From assembly GCA_013400155.1 (NCBI GenBank), contig VXBM01000016.1, positions 1,902,687-1,966,686 of the forward strand: 64,000 nucleotides of DNA, read 5' to 3'. Positions 10,201 to 23,188 of this stretch are shown one piece after another. The notes under the pieces were generated by a model. That model worked only from the letters and a program-made list of their open reading frames with translations. It made no database searches and was not told the DNA's origin. This DNA comes from Helopsaltes ochotensis. Its lineage: Eukaryota; Chordata; Aves; Passeriformes; Locustellidae. Positions within the stretch are counted from its first letter, which is position 1. The number at the start of each line of letters is the position of its first letter. The position numbers and the translations under genes were made by a program.

Positions 10201-13200
10201 GATTTTGTAAAGAATTCAGCAGTGGCATGAGTCAGCCCAGTTGCATCAGCTCCTGTGATATCTGAATTTGGTCGAATCCAAACAAAGCAAATCTTGCTTT
10301 AGAAATAAATTTTACATAGCCTTTGTGCAGTTGAGCAGTGCAGGAGAGGAAAAAAAGGTGTTCAAGCACAGACAGCTCCAACACTCTCCCTGATGAAGAT
10401 ATCTGTGGTAACCAGTGATTGAGTATGATTGAAACCATGAAAATATTTTCAGGGATCTGTTTCTTCCCAGGTCAAAGCAGGCTTGCTTTTGAATTCACAA
10501 ATTCCTAAATGAAAATGGCCACCTCCTCACATGTTCCAATGTGTGCCCCCTTCCTTTCCCAGAAATAAGTAATATGATCATCTGTTCACTAGAATGACTG
10601 CCAAAATCCTGGAAGTAATGGTTGTAAATATTTTTCATTTCAAGCTGGTTGAGTTGTTCTAGAATTGTCTGTTGGCATCAGACAAATCCCAGTTCCCTTA
10701 CTCACCGTCCAGCTTCGTGTTACCCTAAAAGCCAGTAGAAAATTCCCCTTCATGTTTTCAGACATGAAACTGCACTCCTTGAGCTATCCTCTAGCTGGAA
10801 AAGATAAAGATCCTGCTGCTTCCTGTGTGTGGGTCTCCAGAATCTGTCTTACTGACCACAAGAAATCCAAAGAGACAGACATAGGGACATAAGCATTTGC
10901 AGAAATAACTGCACACTGTAAAGTCATCAGAGGAAAGTAATCCAGGCCACCTTCCCCCTAAGACAGTAACACTGCTGTGTTTATGAACACCCTTAATTTT
11001 GAACGGCTTGTACTCTGAAATCAGAGATAACATCAACACCTCAGGTCCTTTCTTGGAAGGAGGGCTGCATATAGAATAGTTACGTGGAAGTCAGCTTTGT
11101 GTGTTTGCATGCAAAGCTGCTGCAGTAACACACGGACTGCTAACTCCATTAATTTACTTCTCTTGCAGTGAATGAGTCCTGCTCACTAGGTCATGCTTTT
11201 CTCACACAGTAATCTGCAGTAACCAAAACACCTTCCATCTCCTTTGCATCACCTACACAAACACCCCAGACAGCTCCTAGGTACAGAACTCAATACACCA
11301 ATCCTTTCCAAAGAGTGTGGAAAAGGGCTAAGGGCTAAAAGTAGAACCAGCTAGGGAGTGCTCATGCTAATGGCAGCTTTAATGCAAGGGCCATGCCACC
11401 TGTCTGACTGACTGCAGGATGCCAGCCTTTGCTCTGCTAGGTTATGCCTAGGAACATTTTAATGGGAAGTGGCCTGTTTTTTTAAAAATCAATAATTGGA
11501 AGGGAACATTTTGCTTAAAAAAATGGAGCCATGTTTCAGAATAGCAGCTGGACAAAAGCATTTCCAAATATGATTCAGTGTGTCTGTGTGTTTTTCCAAC
11601 ACATGCACAACAAGCACTTTTTTGCAAGAATTGTATTTTTTCTGCCATATTGTTTTTATTGAGAGGTTTCTTTTTCCTCAAAATCCGTGCTCTGAAGTCA
11701 TAATTTCCAAAGTCCTGACTTAGCTTGGTTTCATTAAAAATTTTGCGTGCCTAATTTTGAAAAATAGGTGGAAAGCTGAACTGTGAAGTTTTAAATACTA
11801 GAAAAAATTTTAAATACTGGAAAAAATTGTAGGGATGGAAGTTTAGGGCCATATACTCAGTTTCTGATTGTTGGAGTCAGCAGTGCTATTAGCCTCAGAA
11901 CCAGAAGGCTTAAAAAACATTGGCTTAATGCTCATATAAGTATCTGAGCAGGATTTTTTCTTTCATTCTTCCTTCCCCACCCCTATGTTAGTACCAAATT
12001 ACATGCACTGCTTCAGATTTCCAACATTTCCCAATCTGGATTAATTTACATTTGGAGAGAGGGTGTGAATTAAACTGTTATGAAAGGCTTAGATGCAGTG
12101 CCAACTTGTTACTATGCTCTTTCAAGCATCAAATGCTTTTTCTATTAAGGAAGCTTTCTGAGAATTTCTTGCATCTGGAAACCTCTCCCATTGCAGAACT
12201 TATTTATCAAATGCAAAATATGATGTATACAATGAAGGCATTCATAGTAACCCATCTCCTGCTGCAGTTAGAGGCTCTGTCATACTATGGCCTACAGTAA
12301 GACATTGCTGTCTTAAAGGAGATTTCAGTCTGAGAAAAGCCTAACCCCTGCAGGGATGCAGAATGCAAGGGGAGAGTCAGAAGCTATCAGCAGACAAGCA
12401 GAGGACAGAGTGCACACTGAACTGCTACAGCTGACAGTCAGAACTCACAGCCTTTGGCTTGTACTGCACCTAACCATCCAAAGTGAGAAACTGGGCCTGA
12501 GAGCACTTCTTAACTCATTACATACCTAAGAGAGAATATGGAGCCTGCCCTTCTCTTCTACTGGTCTTTTTCCTTGAATTTTCTCATATGTAAAGTACCT
12601 ACAGACATAAAATTCCATTTTCTGCCAAGGGATGCAGTATAGGTATTGTCCCTAGCTGTTTGCAAACATCTCACTCATAGCACAGCTGTTAATTATAACA
12701 ACAAGCACGAGATGAGGCTGATTCAAGTCTGGGTATGTCTAAAGGGTGGTCTCACTCTTGCTGTTACTGATACTTGTGTCAGAGCTGGGTTAGTCACTAA
12801 GGATTTTGCTAGCAAATTGCATTCAAGGTCCATGTAACTTCTCCCTTGCCAGCATTAGCCCCTGCCAATTTTAGTAAGCTCTGGAAAAATTATTCATGGA
12901 TCACAAATTTCCCAGAGATTGCGATTTCCATCCTGAAGCATTATTGACCAACACATCCTCAGGATGCTTTAGTATGTTCATCTACTTGTGATCTTAATCC
13001 TGCCTTAATTTCACACTCACTGTCAGAAGGGTAAGCGTCTTCTTCAACTGAGGGAATATGGGCAGGAGCGTAGAGCTGAGTATCTGGTTTCTTTCTGCAG
13101 CAGCAGAAGGGATTTGGGGGGAATTGTTGGTGAAATTTTTTTCTCCTTTGTTCACCCTTTCCAATGAACAGCTACAAGAGCCTTAGAGGTTCTGCATTCC

Positions 13201-14141
13201 CCCTTTACCAGATTTCTTCAGGGATATGTGATGGGTTTTGTAGAGTAGCTACAGAGCACAACGCTTCTCCCACACCACCACTAGCTGTCAGAGACAGCCC
13301 AAATACTGCCAGCAGGGATTGTAGTCCTTCTTCCCACCACTTCAATACCTTGTTACTTTTCTCTCTGATTCCCTACTGAGTGTGGAGAGAATAATGGATC
13401 AGCTTATAACTCATCAAATGTGACCAGTGGTTTTATGGTGCTTAACAGCTGAGATAAATGTGAACTGATGTGAACTGAAAAGTAAGGAAATTGCCAGGCA
13501 GCAGGTTTTAAACAATCAGAAAACAATTGCTTTAACATGGTGCTTAATGCTGCTGTGACTCATAACCACCAGTTGTAGCAGCAAAAATGGATAAGTATGC
13601 TTTAAAAAGATTGGAAAGTTTTGTGAAGGATGATTCCACCCTTGGCTATTAAATATGATGATCCAAATGCCACCTCTGACTCAGGAAAGTGTTCAACTTT
13701 GCCAAAAAGTGCTACAATGTTCTGGGAGAAAAAATACTCTTCTGAGAGAAACGTTCCCTAAGCATTGACCTTGGCCTCTTAATGTTAAGTTGCTGAGCTA
13801 GCTGAATTCTGGTATGGCATAATGTTCTTATGTTTTTCCTAAAAAAACCTATATTTGGCTAACACAGTGAGTAATTGGTGTCATACAGGGGCTAATCTAT
13901 AAGGCCTTGTACAATTCTGATGAATTTACTACTTGCAGCAAATGTTATGGATATTGCTGGATCCTATGCAATTAAACATATGTGTGGTTCTAATAATTCA
14001 GGGATTACCCAGTGCACAGTCTGTATTCATTCTTCTCTGCCATGCCTCACCAAATAAAAATGGAAACTTGTAAACAATGGGAATGTGTTTGCACTGTGCT
14101 GGCAATGCTTCTGAGTCTGCAATACAGAAGGCAGGCTGCAG
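4201..14141. other. Intergenic, no gene recognised
   Basis: About 10 kb of AT-rich DNA with many short open frames on both strands, the longest 142 codons at 9632-10060 (minus). None shows a recognisable domain. Small repeats include a 13-bp tandem near 6640-6665 and a 19-bp tandem duplication at 11789-11826. Homopurine runs occur near 6017-6055 and 9429-9450. No CR1 or LTR segment was recognised. Confidence 0.6.
11789..11826. repeat. Tandem duplication of a 19-bp AT-rich unit
   Basis: Two adjacent copies of TTTTAAATACTAGAAAAAA, the second with TACTGG for TACTAG. It looks like a local replication-slippage duplication with no sign of function. Confidence 0.85.
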
Positions 14142-14161
14142 AGAGAGAGAGAGAGAGAGAA
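14142..14161. repeat. (GA)n dinucleotide microsatellite
   Basis: About ten GA units directly after GGCTGCA. The Arg-Glu and Ser-Leu runs in open frames here come from this tract. Confidence 0.95.
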
Positions 14162-16139
14162 AACACTGGTGTGCTGCTGCACCTCCTGACGTAACCCACA
14201 ATGGATCTGGCTATCCCTGTACTCATAAAACAGTCACTGAAAAAAAAAACCCCAAATCCCAAACTACTTTATCCAGTGATTGCATAACCTCCACAGCTAC
14301 ACTGCAGCTGAGGTGAGAATCTTGCAGATGGTTCAGAAAAAGGTCGCAAACCCCAGCTTCTCCAGGCAGGAGACTGCATTTAGTCCTGCTCAGCCCAACA
14401 GGCTCAGAGCTCTGCTGAAACACAGTGGTTAAATTTGCCACTACGAACAGTCCCACCCAAGAGACTGCCCTGAAGCTTTTTGCAGGGAAAGGATTTAATT
14501 AGAATGTAATTTTTGTGGTACAATGCAACATTCAGTACAACAGGACCACCAAAATGTATGCTTTATGATTTGTAGTGCAGGTTTGCTTGGGCAACTTCTA
14601 AGATGAACCCCAGGTAAAGAAAGGGCAAAGGCACCAGAGAGGAGGAGAGACTGTGCTGAGCAGGTTTGAATATCATAAATGCAGTTATGGCTTAGTATTT
14701 GTATCACAGTTAACAGATGCTGCAGCAGTCACATGACCAGAGCATGACCTCATATTTCAGCTCTCTCCCCTCCTCCCCCAGTGATGAGGGCAGTGCTGGC
14801 ACTTAAATAAGCAGAAGACATTTCCAGAAGGCTAGTTTGTGAGTTACTTAAAGGAGAAGCCTGAATTTTGGCACAGAGATATACTTTGTACGGACTATTA
14901 ACAGCTGCTCAACAGTGGCAGAGAAGCAAAACTCTTTACTTCCACTTTGGAAGCGTACTACAGTTGTTGTTAGGATAAAAACATTGAATCCCAAATCACG
15001 TGGACTTAGATCATCCCTCCCCAAGGAAAAATCTGCAGGAGGAACAGCAGAGGGAAAAAATGTCTCCATGATTCCTCACAGGTTTACCCTGCAGACAGTG
15101 GAGCTGCTGCAAGCTCTGATGTCCTCTAGGGATCTGTGAGAGATGCTGCGGCCACGAGGAGGCCATCTCTGCCCTGATGCTGTCCCAGATGCCACTCTTG
15201 ATGCTCTGGCTGGGTGATTTCACAGGAAGATTGAACATCCAGGAAGGATATATAACTTTATGGAGATTTTCCAGGGGTACTGAGTGAGCTCCTAAGTCCA
15301 TCCACTCCTTTTGGCATAGATTTTGGGCTACAAAATTCCCAGAAGGGTCCTGGGAGGAAGACACAGTAAGATACTCTCTCAATAGCCACACATCATTTCA
15401 GCAGGAAAGGGAACCCCACCTTTTCCAAATTTTCAAAGGCGCAAATGGCTCCATGGGGATAAATTTCTATCATAGCACTGTTAACAGGAACCAGACTGGC
15501 CAAGAGATAAAACTCCTGAATTAAAACCCCAGCTTTGGCATTGATCCCCATTACAAGTTACACAAATAGGAAGTGTTTAAAAGTGCGGAGATTTTTTTTT
15601 TATATTTTAGAGTTTTCTCACTAATGTGGCTACATTTTACAGCTATTCATGGACTATAGACCTGAAACTTTTCCATACAGCTTCACATTTTTCCAGAACA
15701 TAAAAAGTAAGACTTTTCTGTACAACTGCTTGCCTCTAAGCCTTCTTTAGCCTGGTGTTAGATTGAAATGTGGTACGATTATTCTCACCTGTAAGAGCAG
15801 TGGTAATTCCTTGGAGCAGTAATAACCCACTTAGCCTGGTTAATGTTGACAGCACACCAGAACTGGCTGGGATTTTTCTGCTTTTGATACCCAGGGGGTT
15901 TCAGTCACGTTTGGCTTTCAACTTCATGAAGGTCTTTGAAAAGTTGTGGCTGCATACAGCAGTGGTTATTTGGATTATTCCAGCTGAAGCACGAGCATTC
16001 CCAGAAGGACCAGCAGCTCAGTGCCCTGCTGCTCGTGCCCTGCTTTGTCGCTGACCTGTTACAAGACTTTGCTGAAGATCTTCGTGTATTTACTTCGCTT
16101 CTTAAACGAAAGAAAACCTGACAATTCGGAGACAAGGAG
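14162..16139. other. Intergenic, no gene recognised
   Basis: AT-rich to moderate-GC sequence. A 126-codon minus-strand open frame at 15011-15391 has no recognised domain and no convincing splice context. GC content rises from about 16000 into the next CpG island. Confidence 0.6.
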
Positions 16140-16600
16140 AGGTGTGCGCGTGTGTTACACGTGTGTTAATCACCGCTGCTTGACCACAAGCAAGGGTCTT
16201 CTAGTCCTTTGGCGTGTGCTTGGTGGGTTGAGCCGTCATCCCCAGGGGGCAGAGTCTGCGTCCTCCGTAGCACTGGAGGCCAGGGGCAGGGCTGTCCCAC
16301 CCGCGGCCCCGCCTTTTCCCTCAGCAGAAGGAGCAATGCCGGGCAGGGCGCAGCGTTGTCCCACCCGCGGCCCCGCCTTTTCCCTCAGCAGAAGGAGCAG
16401 TGCCGGGCAGGGCGCAGCGCCGCCAGCCCCGCGCTCGCCGCCGCCATGTCGGGAGCCGCGCACGGCGCCATCTTGCGGCCCCTGAGGGCTGGTGGCGGGA
16501 GACGGGCGGGGGGGTGTCCTTCTTGTTTTGGGGAGAAATACAAGCGCTGCAAAGTGTTGTAGGGCCGCCTGGTGCTCGGCACAGCGAGCGAGCAGCAGCA
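16140..16600. promoter_or_regulatory. Orphan CpG island with YY1-like sites, likely promoter
   Basis: A sharply bounded GC- and CpG-rich block in AT-rich surroundings. It contains GC boxes, a CACGTG E-box core in ACACGTGT near 16157, and two YY1-type motifs: CCGCCATGT at 16441-16449 and CGCCATCTTG at 16466-16475. YY1 motifs of this kind commonly sit at or just downstream of vertebrate transcription starts. On the + strand, the ATG in GCCGCCATGTCGG would open a 38-codon frame ending near 16561. On the minus strand, ATGs in CAAGATGGCG and GACATGGCG open short frames. The direction of transcription is therefore unclear and it may be bidirectional. No known gene was recognised. Confidence 0.65.
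16291..16418. repeat. 64-bp tandem duplication inside the CpG island
   Basis: Copy 1 is 16291-16354 and copy 2 is 16355-16418. They differ at only two bases (c/t at 16292/16356 and a/g at 16336/16400), so the duplication is recent or homogenised. Each copy carries CCCGCGGCCCCGCC (an Sp1-type GC box) and CAGCAGAAGGAGCA, so it doubles potential promoter elements just before the YY1-like sites. Confidence 0.97.
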
Positions 16601-16637
16601 GTGTCAGTAGCTCACCAGTGGTGCATCTCTGTGCTGG

Positions 16638-16814
16638 ATGGAGATGGGGATTTTCGGGTGTCTCAATGAGCCCCAGCTCCTTCCCGGTGGGTCGGAAGGC
16701 ACCGTCCCGGTGGAAGCCACATCCGCAGCCAAGAACTGCTGCTCACACTACAGCACACCGGTTGCCGAACATGTGAAAAACCACGGTGATAAATACACAC
16801 CGTTCCTGTTCACG
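16638..16814 (+). other. Possible first coding exon downstream of the orphan CpG island
   Basis: An ATG at 16638 opens 59 codons that run in phase 0 to TTCACG|GTGAGCC, a strong splice donor at 16814|16815. The peptide starts MEMGIFGCLNEPQLLPGGSE and ends KNHGDKYTPFLFT; no family was recognised. It lies 160-370 bp downstream of the YY1-like sites, where a first exon would be expected. The frame would otherwise stop ten codons further on. It may equally be a lncRNA first exon, in which case the frame means nothing. Confidence 0.25.
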
Positions 16815-19800
16815 GTGAGCCTGCACTCAACTCCTCCTAAATGAGAACTGAAAACACAGCTCTCAGTGTTTCACCGCGATTTTAAAACCTCAGGTGCCTT
16901 TCTTTCACCTAGCCTGGCCCATGGTATTGTGTTTAATGGTAAAACTTTGAACTGGAAGTGAGCATTTGGGGAAAATACCCTATTACCAGCTCCATCATTC
17001 CTTAAATGCTGCTGGCAGTCGGGGGTGTCACCCTGACCCTGGTGCAGCAAACTGAGCCCGGGTTGGAATGGGCTTCCCCCTCTGGCATGCTCTGAGCACC
17101 TCGGGAAACGCTGGACAGAGGGCCTGTGCATCTTTGGAGGCCTGACACAGCCTTTGGAGCTGGATTTGCACTGAATGAGATTGCCTGGAGTTAGGATAGA
17201 GAGCAGAGTGGGACCAGTCGGGGTTTTAACTATTGACCTGTTTGTCACAACATCATCCCTTGGGGAGTCTCACTTTATCTGCCTTCTTGCTAAAGCTTTC
17301 CAAAAAGAGTTATTCAAGCCTTTTTACCATCTGCTGTCCTATGTCATTGAATGAAAAGTTTTCAGAGAAGTGTATATTCATTATGTTACAAACATTGATC
17401 AAAACATCTAGGTTTCTACAGGCTTATGCCATACACCTAGGAGCCAGTAAACATTTGAACATGTAGCTCTTAGTGTTTATCTCTTTTTTTTTTCTCCCCC
17501 ATAATTTTCTTAGCACTGGTTAATTAAATATTTATCCAAGTATTGTTGCTATTAAGTAAAATGTGGATACTGTGAAAGCAACAAGCAATCTATCACATAT
17601 TCTACAGCGTTCACTTGACATTTTAACCACTTAAAAGTAGTTAAAAATCACTTCTAGGAGGTAAAGCAGTACAAGGTCTGTGTGTGATCCCTACCTAAGC
17701 CATGAATATTCAGGAGTGCAGAGAGCTTATTTTCCCTAGGTTCTAATGAGCCTACAAGGCTTGAGTGTAGGCCATCCATGGTTTGTATCGCTTGTACACC
17801 AGACCCTCCCTTATTAGTCTAGAAAAGCGATTTAATCTATTGGTGAGGGGCCTCAGGATATGGCCCCTTTAAAATTTGTGTATCACTCTAACTGAAATTT
17901 TATTCTGGGGGTAAATTAAATGACAGTATCATTGACAGTTTGTCTAAGGCTTTACAATTTTCTCTTTTGACTTGAACTGGGATGTAAATTAAGCTTCAAA
18001 TCCTGCTTTTCTGCTCACAATCTGCCTAATCAAAGAAGGAGATTCTCCTGAACGTTTCAATGCCCAAGTTGCTGGTGGGAGTCCCTGATAGATTTCTCTT
18101 TTAAATTTAGCATAGCCCAGAATAGTAACTCTTACATAACATATACAGAGCAAATATGGGACTTGCTATAGTTTCAGTGAGAGACTGCAGATTTCCTGCT
18201 GAATAACCAAGGCAGACAGCGTTAGAGTCATGCCTCAAATGCAACTCTTGAGCAAATAAGCTTATTCTTACAAAGCAATGGATAACGTTTCTTGTAGGTA
18301 TCAGAATAGAGTTGACAACCAAGTGGACTGTGACGGATCCCAGCTCCTCTCATGTGTCTGTGCATGGCATTGTGGCCTCTGATTACCTCAAAACTTGCAG
18401 ATGCATCGGACTCCCTGTTCCTGGAGCTAAAGAGAGACTGCAGGGCAAGAGTTTCCACTTCATTGTCCACAGGCCACTGGGGCTGCTCAGGAAGGGGAGT
18501 TCTTAGACAAATAAGATCTCTGCTTATTCACAGCTAGCTGGCTATCTATGGAGCATATACTCCTCCATGCAGCCTGTGTCTCAGATGGAGGTCCTGAAGG
18601 AGCAAAGGCCAGGAACCAGACCTTTCTGGCATTGTATGCTTGGTAGGCCACATAGCAAAAGAAATAAAATAGACCTTCAATCAATTTTCACCTCCTCCTG
18701 CCTTTTGTTTTCCACAGCTTAAGACCTTCCCTAACAGTGAACTGCAGAGCAATTGCAGAGCCGGCACATTATGTGTGTGTGTGTCACACATAATTGGTCC
18801 CTGCCGTGTTCCAGGGGTGAATCAGTGAAGTACTGCATCCTCTGAGTGCTCTCTGGCTCTTCAGGCTGGCAGCCTCTAAGGACTGTGGCTTACTGAGCTG
18901 GGTAGGAGTCAGCTGTTTCAGGAGGCAGGACACCAGGGTGCTGCAGCATCCCAGAGTTGCTCCAGCACAGTTATACAGGAGGATGCAGCAAGGACCTTCA
19001 CTGTACTCAGTAAGATGGTTGTAGTCATGTGGACTCTTGAACAAAATTTCATTTCACTGGGGTCTACAGATACAGAGTCCTAGAATTGCTAGCAGCTAGC
19101 ATATAAAGTACAGGCTGGACAGAATTTGTCCCTGTCCCTGAATTTGTCCCTGTGTCATTTGACAAGATTATTCACACAGAGGAATTTGCTTAGCTAAGAA
19201 ACCTGATGGACACGCACACATGTGTCAAATAGGCAATTACCCCCATACTCATAGGCTTATGGAGATCTATTATACTGACCTATAGTCCCTGCCATTTCCT
19301 GGATTGCTTTATAAATAAAAAACCTAACAGGAAAGGCATTAAGTCATTATTAGATTAGCCTTGGTTTTGTCTTGAGAATTTTTGATCTGATAAGAAGCAT
19401 CCCCTCAGCTGACTTGGTAAGGTACCCTTTTCTTGTCAGTATAAATGATGGTGCAGACTATGCAGTGGAGTTTGAAAACCAGTTCATTACGCAGAGGAAA
19501 TGGATCTGTTTCATTAGAGGGATGATATTGCACCAGTTTAACTGTGTGTTCCCTTTAAACCTTGCTGATCCTGGTGAAGTTTCCCTCAGACTCGTACAGA
19601 GTAAGTGCATACAAACTCTGCCCACTGGTTGAACTAAAGAATTGTGATGCAATGTTTATTAGCTAAATCATTACAAGTCTTCTGTGAATATTTAGGTGTG
19701 GCATTTATCCATTCTGCAGACTGACAGCAATGCACTGATCCTGCATTCTTGTGTCAGGAGCTAGTCTGTGACTAGCTGTGACTAGCTGTGATTTTCTATG

Positions 19801-22800
19801 TTCATAGAAAAGGCTGGGGATTTAACATGTGCGGTGTTTTCCTTCCTGCTTTCTTTCCCACAGGCTCTAGGTTTTCTGGACCCATAGAGGTGGAAGGCAG
19901 CAGTAACTGGAAGGGTAGATTGAATGCCCCACATATTTATTCATAACTGTAAGTATGTTTTTTCTGCTCCCACAGAGTCCCAGGGATTCAGAGCTTCTAG
20001 ATTCTGTGCCTTTATTCAGTGTCATGATTGCTGGTCAAAATACAATTTCCATAAGGAGTAAAAAAAAAAAAATTAGAGGAGCTTGCCTTTGGTATGCAAA
20101 GATTGGCAATAAACCTCAGGGTAAGTTGGGAAGGAAGACTCAAAAAAATTAGAAATGAGAGATCTAGTGTGTTATGAATATCTGAAACTCTCACTACAAT
20201 TTGTGCATGTATCTGAATGGTTTTAACAGTGAAGGATAATTGGGTGTACAGAATTCCCTGTTGTTCATAGTCTCTGTGACAAGAAAGAATGTATTTCTAG
20301 AAGCCTGACTACCTTCCAGAGGAGAGCCCTGGACTTTAAATAGGAATTCCTGGATTACTTTGGTCAGTCCTCTGGAAGAAGTGAGACTAGAGCATCATAA
20401 TTGATGACTTTAAGCTCTTTGAAACTGAGGTTTGGTTTCAGTAACACAGGGGAACAGGGCTAATGACCTTAAAGGGAGTTTAATCTCCTGTGTCCACGGA
20501 AGACTGTTGTACATCTGCTAGCAGGCAGGCTCCAGCAGAAACTCCATCATGCCAGTCTCTGGCAGCCTGGGTCTTAATTTGGAAAACTGTAGAAAGCCAA
20601 TGATTTAGGATATAAATCAGCAATAAACTGTATAATCCCAATGCAGAGGTTTAATTTAAAATAAAGAACTTGATTAAAAGGGTTAGATTAGAAGCAGGAT
20701 TTAAAAGTAGTCATGTGGAAGACATTTAAATAATACAAATACCTTTTATGAGACAGTACAGAACTCAATAAATATTTAAATAAAATACTTATGTTGACAG
20801 TTTTTCCAGAAAACCCTTGGAGAATTCTTGGTTTAATCAGGTTCTTGCTGCTGCTATAAATCTGCCTTCAAGAAGAGTTTCAGTTCTCTCACATGTCCTG
20901 GCAGGGACCAGATAAACACCTTGGGGTACTCCTGCTGTGCTAAGGTCACCTTTATGCAGAGATACATCACAATGCTCTACTTAGCAGCATCAGAACAGGA
21001 CTTAAATGATGCATAAACCTTGAGCTCTTCAGGAGTTATTTTCACCCTTTCTGTATGAGAAGAAAAGCAAGCAGTTCCTTTAATCCTGTGTGGCTTCTGT
21101 ATTAAAATAAGCCTTTATACTAATCCCTGGCTATCTGGATTTAAACTGACATATATCCTACAGCTTCAAATACCAGAACATCTGAGTTACCAATATGCCC
21201 TTAAATGCAGGGCATTTATGTGCTTAATCGCACCAAAGGACAGAAAAGTCATTACATTCCCAGTGTTTCCCTAATAAGAAACTGGATTCCTTCAAAAAGC
21301 TAGGCAGTTTTCCTGACATTATTTCCTTTTGCTGTAGTGTTCTCAGTGTTCCCCACTGTGACTTGAAAAAACATGATGAGCAAGGTAAATGTCACAGAGC
21401 AGCATTCAGGGTTGTGTTAGCATCTTGTGTAAATTCAACTACACAATTTACAAACTGGAGTTTTGCACTGAAATTTCACAAAAGGCAGGTGGCTTCACTT
21501 GTATATGAGCAGATTTTGTCCTTGACAGAAACTTCAGGATTCCTAGGCCCTCATCCTAACACAGTTGTCAAACTTGACTGAAAAGAAATACTAGTAAATT
21601 ATAAAGCATCCATATTTCTGGGTTTTATGAGTATATATGTGATGGTAAATTAATGGTAACTACAATGCTCCTGTAGTGGTAATTTCATCAATGTCACTTC
21701 CTAGATGTACTGTGCACATTATATAACACAAATAGGCCACCAACTTGTATCTCCTTGTGTCCCTGAAAGTGCAGAGGTATTCATAAGATGCTGCTGCTCT
21801 GCAGCAGTTCACTTTGTTCTTTACTTTGTCTTTGTATCCATGCCTTCCTTTCCATCTTCTGTTTCTCACCCCCATCTCTTGATAAGTGGTTAACAGTGAA
21901 TGTCCTGCCACACTCAGTTCTGAAGGGTAGGGTCACTCTTGGGTTGCCCACAATAAAGAAGTTACATGAGCTAGAGCCATGTTTGTGCTTTATGCTTCTT
22001 GCTCCCCTCTGCCTGTATCACAGCAGGGTATCATGTCAGCCAAACTGTCAGTCGGCAGGAACAGGGGAAAAAAACTTCTTTCTTTTCTCTCTAAAGTTTC
22101 TGCTTCATAAGATCTTTGGGGCAAGGACTGCCTGACTGTGAGGAAGTGGCTGTGATTTCTCAGGCATCTTGAGACACTAAAAAGAGCAACTACTGAACAT
22201 CAGCAACCTCACAGATATGGGCAGCCAGAGTTCAGCTCACATGAAACCTGTCCTCTATGTAAATGTAAGAATCCTTGGCAGGAGGTGACTGACAGTGAAG
22301 AATCCCAGGAAACTAATGCTTTTTTTGAGATGGATACCAGCACTACATATGTTCTGATGCTAGGGAATTAGCAAATGAACAGCAAAGATTTCCACATGCA
22401 AGAAAATATTGCCGTGACCTCTGCTGGCAGAGGAAAGTTCTCAACAGATTTTACTGCTCAGAGTAATGATTCCAGCTTCAAAGCATTCTCTGCAATGAGG
22501 CTTCTCACTAACTCATGCTAACCAAGAGGACAAAGCATCTGTTTCTGAAATCTCTCATCCTCTTCAGGTTACTGAAGAACCTCAGGCAGAGATTTTAAAA
22601 CCTGATCTAGAGATACCACATCGAGCCAAAATCACATCAATACCACTATCTTTTTTCCCATCTAAACTACAGCAACTACTGTCAGCCACAGTGAAAGGTA
22701 TCTCTGAAGGCAAGCTACAGAAACACAATCTGTAATTTATGTATGGCATTAATAAAGAGGGAAGAGAATGCCAGCTCCTTTTGGCACAATTTTCCAAAGA

Positions 22801-23188
22801 TACTACTTTTCCAAGAAAGTATCTACATCTCAATCAAAGAAAAATTGCAACACCTTTTGAAATACCAGGATCAGCTCCTTCCTCATGTGACAAAGCATGG
22901 AGTAGGGAGTCATTAGGACACTGACCGGAGAAATGGGTGTTCCTATCTTCACAAGTGACTTGATCCAAAAGAACTTGTTAGGTTCTGGAAGAATGGATGT
23001 CGGTGTCTTGATGAAAATCAAGCTGCACAAGTTTGTTGCAGAACCAAGCACAGGCTGAACTTCTGAACTTTGGGGGGAAATGTACAGACTTAAGAGATTT
23101 ATGAATATTAACTTCTCTGGTCAGCTTAAAACAAATTTTAATGCACATACAGTGTGTGATGAGGGGGATACATATTAAAGGGGGTATC
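16815..23188. other. Intergenic, no gene recognised
   Basis: AT-rich sequence with short open frames only. Small repeats seen are an 18-bp imperfect tandem near 19120-19156, a 10-bp unit repeated three times near 19768-19795, and a (GT)n tract forming a hairpin at 18768-18794. No LINE or LTR was recognised. Confidence 0.55.
18768..18794. repeat. Inverted repeat with a (TG)n loop
   Basis: Perfect 10-bp arms ATTATGTGTG (18768-18777) and CACACATAAT (18785-18794) surround a TGTGTGT loop. It could form a small cruciform or hairpin and is most simply a mutated (TG/CA)n microsatellite. Confidence 0.85.

Noticed and set aside
15011..15391. 126-codon minus-strand frame
   Set aside because: No recognised domain or splice pattern; treated as chance.
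16021..16485. 154-codon plus-strand frame entering the CpG island
   Set aside because: It crosses the tandem duplication and the YY1-like sites. GC composition keeps it open, and there is no family match.
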